Part shown: in pieces, positions 1 to 7,358 of the stretch | Layout of the letters: the number at the start of each line of letters is the position of its first letter | How positions within the stretch are numbered: position 1 is the stretch's first letter | Assembly: GCA_900471515.1 (NCBI GenBank) | Contig: UCFC01000018.1 | Coordinates: 224,158 to 288,157, forward strand | DNA: 64,000 nt | Direction of reading: 5' to 3' | DNA from: Hyphomicrobiales bacterium | GTDB lineage: Bacteria; Pseudomonadota; Alphaproteobacteria; Rhizobiales; Rhizobiaceae | Notes under the pieces: generated by a model | The model's database searches: none | The model's input: the letters and a program-made list of their open reading frames with translations, nothing else | Told to the model about the DNA's origin: nothing | Translations under genes and position numbers: made by a program

Positions 1-1161
1 TGCTATCCCCTGACCGCCACCGATGCACAGCGTCACGACGCTACGTTTCAACCCGTCGCGTCGCATGGAGTGCAGCAGCCGTGTCGTCAACACGGCTCCG
101 GTCGCGCCGATAGGGTGGCCATGGGCGATCGCGCCACCCTCGACATTGATGATCTCCGGATCGAGCCCAAGTTCCTGACCGACGGCCAGGGGCACGGCTG
201 CGAAGGCTTCGTTGATCTCGATCCTCTCGATATCACCGAGGCTCCATCCCGCGCGATCCAGGACCTTGCGGACCGCGGGCACAGGCGCGATTCCGAACAT
301 GCTGGGCTCGACTGCAGACACGGCATAGGCCCGCAGGCGGCCAGCGACTTCCAAACCAAGCCGGTCTGCCGTAGCGCGACTGGCGACGATCATGGCGGCG
401 GCGCCACTATTCAGCCCCGGTGCGTTTCCGGCAGTAATCGTGCCGCCTTCCCGAAAGGCTGCACGAAGCTTCGCCAGGCCGGCAAAGGTCGTGTCGGGAC
501 GCGGCGCCTCGTCGAGGTCGAAGATTTCGATCCCCTTCCTCGTTCCGATCTCCACCGCCACGATCTCGTCCTTGAAATGCCCCGCCGTCTGCGCAGCGGC
601 GAAACGCTGCTGCGAACGCTCGGCAAAGAGATCCTGCGCGTCGCGGGAGAGGTGAGCCTGGGAGACGAGATCTTCCGTGTGCCAGCCTGAGTGCTGGCCC
701 GAAAAGGCGTCGTTGAGACCATCGCGCAGCATACTGTCGTGGATCTCGGCAGGCCCCATGCGGTAGCCCCAGCGGCCATCGCCGAGCAGATAAGGCGCAC
801 GGTCCATATTCTCCATGCCGCCGGCGATAGCCAGATCGACATCGCCGGCCAGGATCTGCTGCGCGGCCGACAGGATGGCCTGGGCGCCGGAGCCGCAGAC
901 GCGGTTCACGGTCATCGCAGGCACGGACACAGGAAGGCCGCCCTCGATGGCAGCCTGGCGCGCAGGGTTCATCTTGTTGCCAGCCTGAATGACATTGCCG
1001 AGAATGACGCTGCCAACCGCATCGGGCGACAGCCCGGTCCGGCGCAAGACCTCACGGATGACGATGGCGCCTAGAGCCGTGGCCGGCGTTCCCTTCAAGG
1101 TGCCGTTGAATGTTCCGATAGCGGTACGCACCGGGCTGACGAGAACGATGTCTTCGGACAC
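1..1161 (-). CDS. acetyl-CoA C-acyltransferase (thiolase), C-terminus cut by window edge
   Basis: Thiolase of the acetyl-CoA acyltransferase family, which makes or cleaves 3-ketoacyl-CoA. The GTG start at 1161 is preceded by GGAGG at good spacing. The 387 visible codons carry the nucleophile cysteine in VNRVCGSG (Cys89), the catalytic histidine block GGAIAHGHPIGATG and the second cysteine in TLCIGGGQG; only a few C-terminal residues are missing. It lies 44 bp after the oxidoreductase gene on the same strand, so the two and hxlR probably form one transcript. Whether it works in beta-oxidation or in biosynthetic condensation cannot be told from sequence. Confidence 0.93.
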   Translation of the reverse strand, partial: MSEDIVLVSPVRTAIGTFNGTLKGTPATALGAIVIREVLRRTGLSPDAVGSVILGNVIQAGNKMNPARQAAIEGGLPVSVPAMTVNRVCGSGAQAILSAAQQILAGDVDLAIAGGMENMDRAPYLLGDGRWGYRMGPAEIHDSMLRDGLNDAFSGQHSGWHTEDLVSQAHLSRDAQDLFAERSQQRFAAAQTAGHFKDEIVAVEIGTRKGIEIFDLDEAPRPDTTFAGLAKLRAAFREGGTITAGNAPGLNSGAAAMIVASRATADRLGLEVAGRLRAYAVSAVEPSMFGIAPVPAVRKVLDRAGWSLGDIERIEINEAFAAVPLAVGQELGLDPEIINVEGGAIAHGHPIGATGAVLTTRLLHSMRRDGLKRSVVTLCIGGGQGIA

Positions 1162-1205
1162 AAACAATTCCTCCGCGTTGTCAAAATATCGACTGCCGGC
1201 GCGGC

Positions 1206-2234
1206 TCAGCGCTCGGCATCATCCACGGCGACGATCAACTTGCCGAAATTCTTGCCCTCCAGCATTCCGATGAATGCCGCCGGTGCATTGGCGAGGCCGT
1301 GGACGTTGTCCTCCCGAAAGCGAACCCGGCCCTCGTCGATCCAGGCGCGGACCTCGTCGAGAAACGTCGGCCGCTGGCCCCAGAACTCACGAACGATAAA
1401 GCCGCGTAGGGTCAAGCTGCGCGAAAGCACCGCGCGCATCGTTGCGGGAAGGCGGTCGGCGGCGGCCGCCGACGGCGCATTGTATTCGGCTATCAGGCCG
1501 CATAGGGGGACGCGGGCGAACTCGTTCAAAAGCGGCAGGACGGCCTGCCAGACTGCGCCGCCGACAAGTTCGAAATAGACGTCGATCCCGTTCGGGCAGG
1601 CAGCGGCCAGATCGTCCGCGAAGGTCGGCGATCGATGATCGATCACAGCATCGAAGCCGAGCGTGTCCAAGGCATAAGCGCATTTGTCCGGACCGCCAGC
1701 GATGCCGACAGCCCTCGCGCCCTTGATCCTGGCGATCTGTCCGACGAGCGAGCCCACCGGGCCTGTCGCCGCAGCCACAACGACCGTTTCGCCCGGCTGG
1801 GGCTTACCGATCTCCAGAAGCCCGGCATAGGCCGTGAGCCCAGGCATCCCGAGCACACCGAGCGCCGTCGTAATCGGCTCGAACCGTCCGTCGAGCTTGG
1901 TCAGTCCGGTGCCATCGGAAATGGTGTGGGTGAGCCAACCCAGGCGCCCGGCGACATTCTCGCCCACTGCAAAGCCAGGGTGCCGCGATTGCACGACACG
2001 CGCGATGATCTCGCCTTCCATCACACCACCGACGGGCGTCGGCGGCGAGTAGGACTTCCGATCGTCCATCCGGCCGCGCATATAGGGGTCGAGCGAGAGG
2101 TAGCGGGTTTGTAGCAGGATCTCGCCGTCCCCGATTGCAGACAGCGGCAGTCGTTCCAGCCGGACGTCTGTCACGCGGGGAGCCCCTTGCGGCCTCGCTG
2201 CCAGAACAATCCGTTCGCTGATCGCTTCACTCAT
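1206..2234 (-). CDS. NADP-dependent oxidoreductase, MDR superfamily (CurA/leukotriene B4 dehydrogenase type)
   Basis: 342-residue zinc-independent medium-chain reductase. An N-terminal oxidoreductase part (LSLDPYMRGRM, typical of the leukotriene B4 12-hydroxydehydrogenase/CurA group) is followed by a Rossmann domain with AAATGPVGSLVGQIA, which binds NADPH. Such enzymes reduce the double bond of enones. The ATG at 2234 is chosen because GGAGG lies just upstream and because it overlaps the hxlR stop (translational coupling); an upstream in-frame start would add 19 residues inside hxlR. Regulation by the HxlR protein encoded just before it is likely. Confidence 0.92.
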   Translation of the reverse strand: MSEAISERIVLAARPQGAPRVTDVRLERLPLSAIGDGEILLQTRYLSLDPYMRGRMDDRKSYSPPTPVGGVMEGEIIARVVQSRHPGFAVGENVAGRLGWLTHTISDGTGLTKLDGRFEPITTALGVLGMPGLTAYAGLLEIGKPQPGETVVVAAATGPVGSLVGQIARIKGARAVGIAGGPDKCAYALDTLGFDAVIDHRSPTFADDLAAACPNGIDVYFELVGGAVWQAVLPLLNEFARVPLCGLIAEYNAPSAAAADRLPATMRAVLSRSLTLRGFIVREFWGQRPTFLDEVRAWIDEGRVRFREDNVHGLANAPAAFIGMLEGKNFGKLIVAVDDAER

Positions 2235-2679
2235 GTCTCGCCTCCAGTCGAAAATCCTGGGGACCAAGAATCCGTCCGTCCTGCGTCGCAAGCTGGAGCT
2301 TGGGGAGCGGCTGCCGATTCAGACTGTCGACCATCCTGTATTTCAGCTCGCCAGGCGCGAAGCAGTTCTCTTCGCCCCACTGCCAGAGGGCGACCAGGAT
2401 CACCCCGAGCTGCTGCCCCTTGGGCGTGAGGACGTACAGATGGCTCAGCGCGGAACTCGGGTCCGGCTCGACCGTGAATATGCCTTCCTCGACGAGCTTT
2501 CGGAGGCGGACCGACAGGATGTTCTTCGCCAGGCCGAGATTCTTCTGAAACTCGGAAAACCGTCGACGGCCATTGAAGGCGTCGCGGACGATGAGGAGCG
2601 ACCACCAATCGCCCACGACTTGGAGGGTGCGCGCGATGCCGCAGCCGGACTTCCCAACGTCGGTTCGCTTGCCCTTCAC
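2227..2679 (-). CDS. HxlR-family winged-helix transcriptional regulator
   Basis: 150-residue DNA-binding protein. It shows the HxlR pattern: a cysteine near the N-terminus (GCGIARTLQVVGDWW), then RDAFNGRRRFSEFQKNL, the recognition region SVRLRKLVEEGI and a wing ending in YVLTPKGQQL. Many HxlR proteins sense reactive electrophiles or quinones through that cysteine; that role is inference here. It is first in a leftward operon with the enone-type reductase and thiolase, and divergent from the gene at 2800, so it may control both sides of the 2680-2799 spacer. Confidence 0.92.
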   Translation of the reverse strand: MKGKRTDVGKSGCGIARTLQVVGDWWSLLIVRDAFNGRRRFSEFQKNLGLAKNILSVRLRKLVEEGIFTVEPDPSSALSHLYVLTPKGQQLGVILVALWQWGEENCFAPGELKYRMVDSLNRQPLPKLQLATQDGRILGPQDFRLEARHE

Positions 2680-2744
2680 TTATTTCTCCAGCGTCGCCGC
2701 CAATAATGGTTGCAAAGTTAGACCAAATTGAGCTAGCTGTCGAT

Positions 2745-2763
2745 AGGTTTCAAAAATAAACCT
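2745..2763. promoter_or_regulatory. candidate HxlR operator (inverted repeat)
   Basis: AGGTTTCAAAAATAAACCT, six-base perfect arms around a seven-base AT-rich spacer, in the divergent promoter region between hxlR (start 2679) and the gene at 2800. The position fits an operator for the adjacent regulator. No footprint evidence; assignment is inference. Confidence 0.4.
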
Positions 2764-2799
2764 TATGCCACGAAGTCGGTGGGATCGGAGGCGCGGAGA

Positions 2800-3519
2800 A
2801 TGAGCGATTTACTGGACCTTGCCATCGCAGCGCATGGTGGCTGGGAGCGTTGGCAGCAGCTCAAGGCGCTGAACGCGCATGTCACGATCGGCGGCGGGAT
2901 CTGGCCCCTCAAGGGATGGCCGGATGTGTTTGCCGACGCGCGTGTCTCGATCGACCCTCATCAGCAGCACATTGAATATGCGCCCTTTGTCGAGGCTGGC
3001 CGTCACAGCCTATTTGAGACCGGCAGGACGGCGATTGTGAAGGACAGCGGCGAGCTGATCGAGGAACGGGAAGCGCCGCGTGCCACCTTCGAGGGGCATA
3101 GTGTGATGACGCCTTGGGACGCCCATCACCTCATCTATTTTTCCGGCTACGCGATGTGGACCTACCTGACGACGCCGTTCCTCTTCAAGCTCCCGGGCTT
3201 CCGGAGCGAGGAGGTCGAGCCTTGGTCGGAAGATGGCGAAACCTGGCGTCGCCTCAAAGTGACGTTTCCCACCGACATTGAGAGCCACTCCACCAAGCAG
3301 ACTTTCTACTTCAGTGCTGACGGCATCCTGCAGCGCCACGACTATAGCGTCGAGGTCATGGGGGGAACGGCCAGCGCCAACTATGCGACCGAGCCAAAAG
3401 AGTTTGGTGGCTTTATCTTTCCGACCAAGCGACGCGTCTATTCGATCGGGCCGGACAACAAGCCGGTGCGTGAACGCGTGTTCGTCGCGATCGACTTCCA
3501 TACGATCGAGCTCGCCTGA
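2800..3519 (+). CDS. conserved hypothetical protein, outer-membrane-lipoprotein-sorting-like fold possible
   Basis: 239-residue soluble protein that I cannot assign to a named family. It begins with an AIAAHGGWERWQQLKALNAH segment and continues with alternating short strands and many aromatic residues (for example YFSGYAMWTYLTTPF and QTFYFSADGILQRHDY), a pattern reminiscent of periplasmic lipid-binding LolA-like proteins but without a signal peptide. The ATG at 2800 has GGAGGC about seven bases upstream; a GTG seven codons earlier is less likely. Divergent from hxlR and 52 bp before the first SDR, so it may be the first gene of that rightward unit. Confidence 0.8.
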   Translation: MSDLLDLAIAAHGGWERWQQLKALNAHVTIGGGIWPLKGWPDVFADARVSIDPHQQHIEYAPFVEAGRHSLFETGRTAIVKDSGELIEEREAPRATFEGHSVMTPWDAHHLIYFSGYAMWTYLTTPFLFKLPGFRSEEVEPWSEDGETWRRLKVTFPTDIESHSTKQTFYFSADGILQRHDYSVEVMGGTASANYATEPKEFGGFIFPTKRRVYSIGPDNKPVRERVFVAIDFHTIELA

Positions 3520-3571
3520 GACGACACTTCCGCCAGTCAACACTGACCACAATACGTGAATGGAGCTTCCG

Positions 3572-4306
3572 ATGGCTGATCTGGAGAAGACCGCCCTGAT
3601 CGTCGGTGTTGGCGCCACAGCCGGCCTCGGTGCCGCCTATGGGCGTCGATTTGCTGCGGCGGGATATCGTGTGCTGCTTGCGGGGCGGTCAATCGAGAAA
3701 GTCGAGGTTGCAGCGCTCGATATACGAGAACGCGGCGGCCAAGCCCGCGCGATCATCGGGGATGGCGGCAATGAAGCGGATGCGAACCGCTTTGCGGCTG
3801 CGGCGGAGGATTGGGCGCCTCTCGAAGTCGCGATCCACAATGCCGGCACCAATCGCCGCGACTCCTTTCTGGAACTTGAGGTGGAGAAGCTCGAGCAGCT
3901 TTGGCGCGAACATACGCTCGGCGCCTTCTTGACCGGGCGTGAAGCTGCACGACGGATGGTCCCGCGCGGCCAGGGAACCATCTTGTTCACGGGCGCAACC
4001 GGCTCGCTGCGCGGCAAAGCACTGTTCGCCGCATTCGCCGCCGCTAAGGCGGGGGTGCGAGCACTCTCCCAGAGCCTGGCGCGTGAGGTCGGTCCAAAAG
4101 GCATCCATGTAGCGCATCTGATCATCGATGGCGGCATCAATGGTGACCGGCTCCTGCGGGCAATGCCCAATTTGCGCGAGGAACGGGGTGAGGATGGCCT
4201 GCTCCTGCCCGATGACATCGCCGACACCGCCTTCCTTGTGCACCTGCAGAAGCGCTCCGCTTGGACACAGGAGGCGGACCTTCGTCCCTGGTCTGAGGGC
4301 TATTGA
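3572..4306 (+). CDS. short-chain dehydrogenase-like protein lacking the catalytic tyrosine
   Basis: 244-residue SDR. The cofactor motif is VGVGATAGLG (residues 11-20) and the NAG motif is present (HNAGT, 89-93). Ser145 is in place, but the YxxxK signature reads FAAAK (Phe155, Lys159), so the usual proton-donating tyrosine is replaced by phenylalanine. This may mean altered chemistry or a non-enzymatic role. Start at 3572 follows GGAG at six bases; the ATG at 3560 has no such site. It sits 90 bp before a second, canonical SDR. Confidence 0.88.
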   Translation: MADLEKTALIVGVGATAGLGAAYGRRFAAAGYRVLLAGRSIEKVEVAALDIRERGGQARAIIGDGGNEADANRFAAAAEDWAPLEVAIHNAGTNRRDSFLELEVEKLEQLWREHTLGAFLTGREAARRMVPRGQGTILFTGATGSLRGKALFAAFAAAKAGVRALSQSLAREVGPKGIHVAHLIIDGGINGDRLLRAMPNLREERGEDGLLLPDDIADTAFLVHLQKRSAWTQEADLRPWSEGY

Positions 4307-4396
4307 GCGAGCGGAAGCCACACTGAGAACTTGCCGAACGACGCGCACGTCCATGGCGACAAAGGTCCGATCTAACGATTGAACAAGGAGTACCTC

Positions 4397-5197
4397 ATGA
4401 CTGAAACAAGCCAAGGCCTGGCGATCATCACTGGCGCCTCAGCCGGTATTGGCGCCGTCTATGCCGACCGCCTTGCCCGGCGCGGCTATGATCTGCTGCT
4501 GGTCGCCCGGAACGAGACACGGCTCGCCGCCCTTGCCGAGCGCCTCGAACAGGCCACCGGCCGGTCCGCCGCGATCTTGCGCGCCGACTTGGCGGATGCT
4601 GCTCAGGTCGCCGATCTCGCGGAGCGCATCGAGAGTGAGAAAGCCCTCACCTTGCTGGTAAACAATGCCGGCATGGGACTGCATGGCTCGCTCGCCACAT
4701 CCGACGCCTCGGAAGTGTCGCAGCTTCTCGCTCTCAATGTCGTTGCGCCAACCTTGCTAGCCCGAGCCGCAGTCCGGTCGTTTACCAAGCGCGGGCATGG
4801 TGGCATCATCAACCTGTCGTCGGTTCTCGCTCTTGCACCGGAAAGGTTCGAGGGCACCTACAGCGCGAGCAAGGCCTTCATCCTGAACCTGACCCAGGGC
4901 CTCGCTCGGGCACTACAGGAAACCGATGTGCGTATTCAGGCTGTGCTGCCCGGCGCGACACGGACCGAAATCTGGGAGCGCGCTGGCAAGGACATCAACT
5001 CATTCCCGCCCGAGTGGGTGATGGAGGTCGATGACCTGGTCGACGCTGCCCTCGTGGGCTTCGACGCGGGCGAGATCATCACCATCCCCCCGCTTTCGGA
5101 CGAAGGCGAGTGGAATGCGCTACAGGCGGCGCGGCAAGCCATGGTGCCAAACCTGTCCCGTCGCGAAGTCGCTGAGCGCTACCGCGTTCCGGCCTGA
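4397..5197 (+). CDS. SDR family NAD(P)-dependent oxidoreductase
   Basis: 266-residue classical short-chain dehydrogenase: TGASAGIG cofactor motif, NNAG, the SSV serine and a complete YSASK catalytic motif. The region after the active site (LPGATRTEIWERAG) is typical of the family. The ATG at 4397 is preceded by AAGGAG. Substrate unknown. It may form a rightward operon with the divergent SDR before it. Two hairpins follow the stop codon. Confidence 0.93.
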   Translation: MTETSQGLAIITGASAGIGAVYADRLARRGYDLLLVARNETRLAALAERLEQATGRSAAILRADLADAAQVADLAERIESEKALTLLVNNAGMGLHGSLATSDASEVSQLLALNVVAPTLLARAAVRSFTKRGHGGIINLSSVLALAPERFEGTYSASKAFILNLTQGLARALQETDVRIQAVLPGATRTEIWERAGKDINSFPPEWVMEVDDLVDAALVGFDAGEIITIPPLSDEGEWNALQAARQAMVPNLSRREVAERYRVPA

Positions 5198-5198
5198 C

Positions 5199-5213
5199 CC
5201 CACGGAGCGTGGG
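5199..5213 (+). terminator. short hairpin right after the SDR stop codon
   Basis: CCCACG-GAG-CGTGGG, a perfect six-pair stem beginning two bases after the stop. It has no T-tract, so termination is uncertain. Confidence 0.4.
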
Positions 5214-5236
5214 ACAACCACGCGCGTTAGCACACC

Positions 5237-5276
5237 GGCATATTGGGCCGCCGGTCAACCTGCGGCCCAATATGCC
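5237..5276. repeat. perfect 15-bp inverted repeat
   Basis: The arms GGCATATTGGGCCGC (5237-5251) and GCGGCCCAATATGCC (5262-5276) are exact reverse complements around a ten-base loop. It lies between the SDR stop and the tRNA-Leu fragment. It could be a factor-independent terminator without U-tract, or a structure at the border of the integrated element. Confidence 0.8.
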
Positions 5277-5290
5277 CATATAAAAGGAGA

Positions 5291-5343
5291 TGATGCGGGT
5301 GGTCGGAATCGAACCGTCACTCCTTTCGGAACCGGATTTTGAA
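5291..5343 (-). other. 3' half of a tRNA-Leu(CAA) gene, candidate attachment site
   Basis: Read on the minus strand this begins TTCAAAATCCGG (anticodon loop with CAA and the 3' anticodon stem), continues through a variable arm, a T-arm with GGTTCGATTCC and ends with the acceptor strand CACCCGCA followed by TCA. The 5' half of the tRNA is absent: the sequence further right does not pair with it. One T-stem pair is A-A and the end is TCA rather than CCA, so it is not a working gene. Such 3' fragments are the footprint left by integrases that target tRNA genes. Confidence 0.75.
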
Positions 5344-5559
5344 GGGAATCGCGTTTACTGATTGCGCCCCCCTCGTAGCAGCCCCCCACTTTTCGAGCTT
5401 GTCCATCAGCGCCTGTTCGCCCCTATGCAGCACATAACAGCCAAGAAGAACTCGCCGATGTGTACGCTATAGCCCGAAAATACCGCACGGACTTTCGAAG
5501 TAGCTTCCATTATCAGTATCTATCAGTCTCAATCGCCTTAGCAATGCCGGAGGTTGAGC
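5344..5559. other. gene-free stretch left of alpA
   Basis: Between the tRNA fragment and alpA I see no supportable gene. A minus-strand open frame of about 50 codons runs into the tRNA fragment but has no convincing start. A short direct repeat TATCAGT occurs twice near 5513-5530, just upstream of the alpA ribosome site. Confidence 0.5.
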
Positions 5560-5844
5560 ATGGCACAGACCGAGACTAGGCAAATTCGGAGAACAATCCG
5601 GCGGCACCAATTGCGCGAAATGGTGCCGATGGCTGATAGCACGATTTATGAAATGGAGCAGCGCGGCGAGTTTCCCCGGCGGTTCGCGCTCTCGCCGCGT
5701 TGTATCGTGTGGGACCTAGCCGAGGTTGAGGCTTGGCTGATGGCAAAGCGGGCTGCCCCGATCCGTCGCGCTCAATACCCCGATGTTAACAAGCGCAAGA
5801 CCCGGCCCGTCAAAGGGCAGGATCGAGCTCCATCAGAGGCATAG
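5560..5844 (+). CDS. AlpA-family phage-type transcriptional regulator
   Basis: 94-residue helix-turn-helix protein. The central part, with MADSTIYEMEQRGEFPRRF followed by a basic strand and DLAEVEAWL, is the AlpA/MerR-like fold found in regulators that switch on excision of P4-type elements. The ATG at 5560 follows GGAGG by six bases. It converges on the integrase gene and their 3' ends overlap by 35 bp, an arrangement that allows mutual interference. A role in controlling integrase activity is inference from family and position. Confidence 0.88.
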   Translation: MAQTETRQIRRTIRRHQLREMVPMADSTIYEMEQRGEFPRRFALSPRCIVWDLAEVEAWLMAKRAAPIRRAQYPDVNKRKTRPVKGQDRAPSEA

Positions 5845-7066
5845 AAGGGGGGACAAGAACAGGGACGTGTTTGCGTCCCTCGACCCAAGCGTCGATGACG
5901 TCCGACCACTCCTGCATCATGTGCCGGCGCTGTACCTCGTATTCGGCTTTGTTGTAGACGCCGCGCGACGAGCGGCCGTCCTCATGAGCCAGGCACTTCT
6001 CGATCCAATCGCTGTTGAAGCCGAGCTCGTTCAGAAGCGTCGAACCAGTCCGCCGTAGATCATGGACTGTGAAGGGCTCAAGCGGCAGCCCCTCCTGCTT
6101 TGCACGCTCGACCACCGCGTAGGTTATGCGGTTGAAGGTCGCTCGTGACATCGGGGCGTCGGCGTCATAGCGCGATGGGAGCAGATAACGCGAATTCGCG
6201 GCGCAGGTCTTTAATGCGATCATGATGTCGAGCGCTTGGCGCGATAGATACACGTTATGCGCCTTCGACCGCTTCATGCGCTCCTTCGGAATCGTCCAGA
6301 CAGCGTTTTCGAAGTCGACCTCATCCCAGACGGCATCCTGCAGCTCGCTCTTTCGCACCATCGTCAGCAAGTAGAGCTTCATCCCGAGCCGGATCGTCGG
6401 CAATGTCGCCACATGCTCAAGTTGCTTAAGCATGATCCGGATTTCAGTCGGGGACAGGGATCGATCCTTGGGAGCGAACGTTGCGATCGACGCCGGCCCG
6501 ACGTCGTCAGCCGGATTTGCAACCTTCTCGCCATGCAGGATCGCGAAACCGTAGATCTGCTTGAGGATATCTCGGACATGGATTGCTGTTGCCGGCGCAC
6601 CGCGCTCCACGATCTTTCCGCAGTGCGCGCGTAGATCGTCCGGCGTGATCTCCGTGAGCAGACGGTTGCGCCACACCGGAAGAAGCTCGCGCTCGAAGAT
6701 CGAGCGCCGCATTGCCCTGGTGCTGTCGGCCATTGGGGCGTTGATGAGCCACTTCTCTCCGAGCTCGCCGAAGCTCTTGGCCTCCTTGAGGCGCCGTTTC
6801 TGACGCTGCTTCTCGATCGCGGGTGAGCGCCCCTCACTAATGGCTCGACGTGCGTCCATGCAAAGTTCTCGAGCCCGGGCGAGCGAAATTCCGTCCCGTC
6901 CGTACTTTCCAAGATAGACGGTCTCGCGTCGCCCATTCAGCCGGTAATCCAGCCGGAATGATATCGCGCCCGTGGGCATCACACGGACGTACATGCCATC
7001 GCGGTCCGCGACCTTGTACATTTTGTCCTGCGGCTTCAATGCCTTGATTGCTGCGTCCGTCAGCAT
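5810..7066 (-). CDS. P4-type tyrosine integrase with N-terminal DUF4102 domain
   Basis: 418-residue site-specific recombinase. The N-terminal DUF4102 arm-binding domain begins MLTDAAIKALKPQ and contains YLGKYG; a SAM-like core-binding domain follows. The catalytic set is visible: Arg238 in TMVRKSEL, His335 and Arg338 in TVHDLRRT, His361 in LAHEDG and Tyr371 in GVYNKAEY. The start at 7066 is preceded by GGAGG; an upstream in-frame start would add 22 residues lying over the repeats. It reads away from guaA, the usual orientation for an integrase next to its target gene. It appears intact. Confidence 0.93.
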   Translation of the reverse strand: MLTDAAIKALKPQDKMYKVADRDGMYVRVMPTGAISFRLDYRLNGRRETVYLGKYGRDGISLARARELCMDARRAISEGRSPAIEKQRQKRRLKEAKSFGELGEKWLINAPMADSTRAMRRSIFERELLPVWRNRLLTEITPDDLRAHCGKIVERGAPATAIHVRDILKQIYGFAILHGEKVANPADDVGPASIATFAPKDRSLSPTEIRIMLKQLEHVATLPTIRLGMKLYLLTMVRKSELQDAVWDEVDFENAVWTIPKERMKRSKAHNVYLSRQALDIMIALKTCAANSRYLLPSRYDADAPMSRATFNRITYAVVERAKQEGLPLEPFTVHDLRRTGSTLLNELGFNSDWIEKCLAHEDGRSSRGVYNKAEYEVQRRHMMQEWSDVIDAWVEGRKHVPVLVPPSMPLMELDPAL

Positions 7067-7082
7067 TTCTCTATGACCTCCG

Positions 7083-7231
7083 AAAGTACCGTCAGGCAGT
7101 TTTGGGAGGCTCGTCGCGCACAAACCCGCCATGTTTCAATGGCTTACGTCAAAAAAAGTACCGTCACGAGCCTCATTCCTCATGACGGTACTTTCAAATT
7201 CGGCGGCGATCAATATGGACAAGGACCGTCA
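7083..7231. repeat. repeat cluster upstream of the integrase (candidate arm-type or operator sites)
   Basis: AAAGTACCGTCA occurs directly at 7083-7094 and 7155-7166 and inverted (TGACGGTACTTT) at 7183-7194; the last two form a perfect 12-bp inverted repeat. GAGGCTCGT (7106-7114) is matched by ACGAGCCTC (7166-7174). A shorter ACCGTCAGGC is at 7088-7097 and again at 7224-7233. The first copy abuts the integrase ribosome site. Sites of this kind bind the integrase N-terminal domain or an accessory regulator. The rest of 7067-7358 holds no gene. Confidence 0.7.
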
Positions 7232-7358
7232 GGCGGGCCGCCAACGACGATCTATGCCTACTGATAGGTCTCGACAGCTTCCGAAGCAATTTTTCTTACA
7301 TTTCAATGCTTTGTGTCGGGGTATAGCGTACAATCGGATACAACGGGAGGGGCAAGAA

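Larger units (their letters stand above)
5291..7231. mobile_element. remnant or end of an integrative element
   Basis: A tRNA 3' fragment, an AlpA-type regulator, a P4-type integrase and a cluster of short repeats upstream of the integrase lie together, directly after the 3' end of guaA. No cargo gene lies between the two att-like features, so this is either a decayed element or one end of an island whose body lies to the left. The exact boundaries are not established because no second copy of the tRNA core or of the guaA 3' end was found by eye. Confidence 0.6.

Noticed and set aside
5012..5120. GAGTGGGTGATG and GAGTGGAATG inside the SDR gene, similar to the guaA 3' end GAGTGGGAATGA
   Set aside because: Both lie inside a conserved, full-length coding region and differ in several bases; they are not a convincing second attachment site.
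5348..5480. Minus-strand open frame of about 50 codons ending in the tRNA-Leu fragment
   Set aside because: No good start codon or ribosome site, and its end is explained by the tRNA remnant.
7192..7205. TTCAAATTCGG near the integrase promoter as a second copy of the tRNA core TTCAAAATCCGG
   Set aside because: Similarity stops after about a dozen bases with changes, and the T-arm and acceptor parts are absent.
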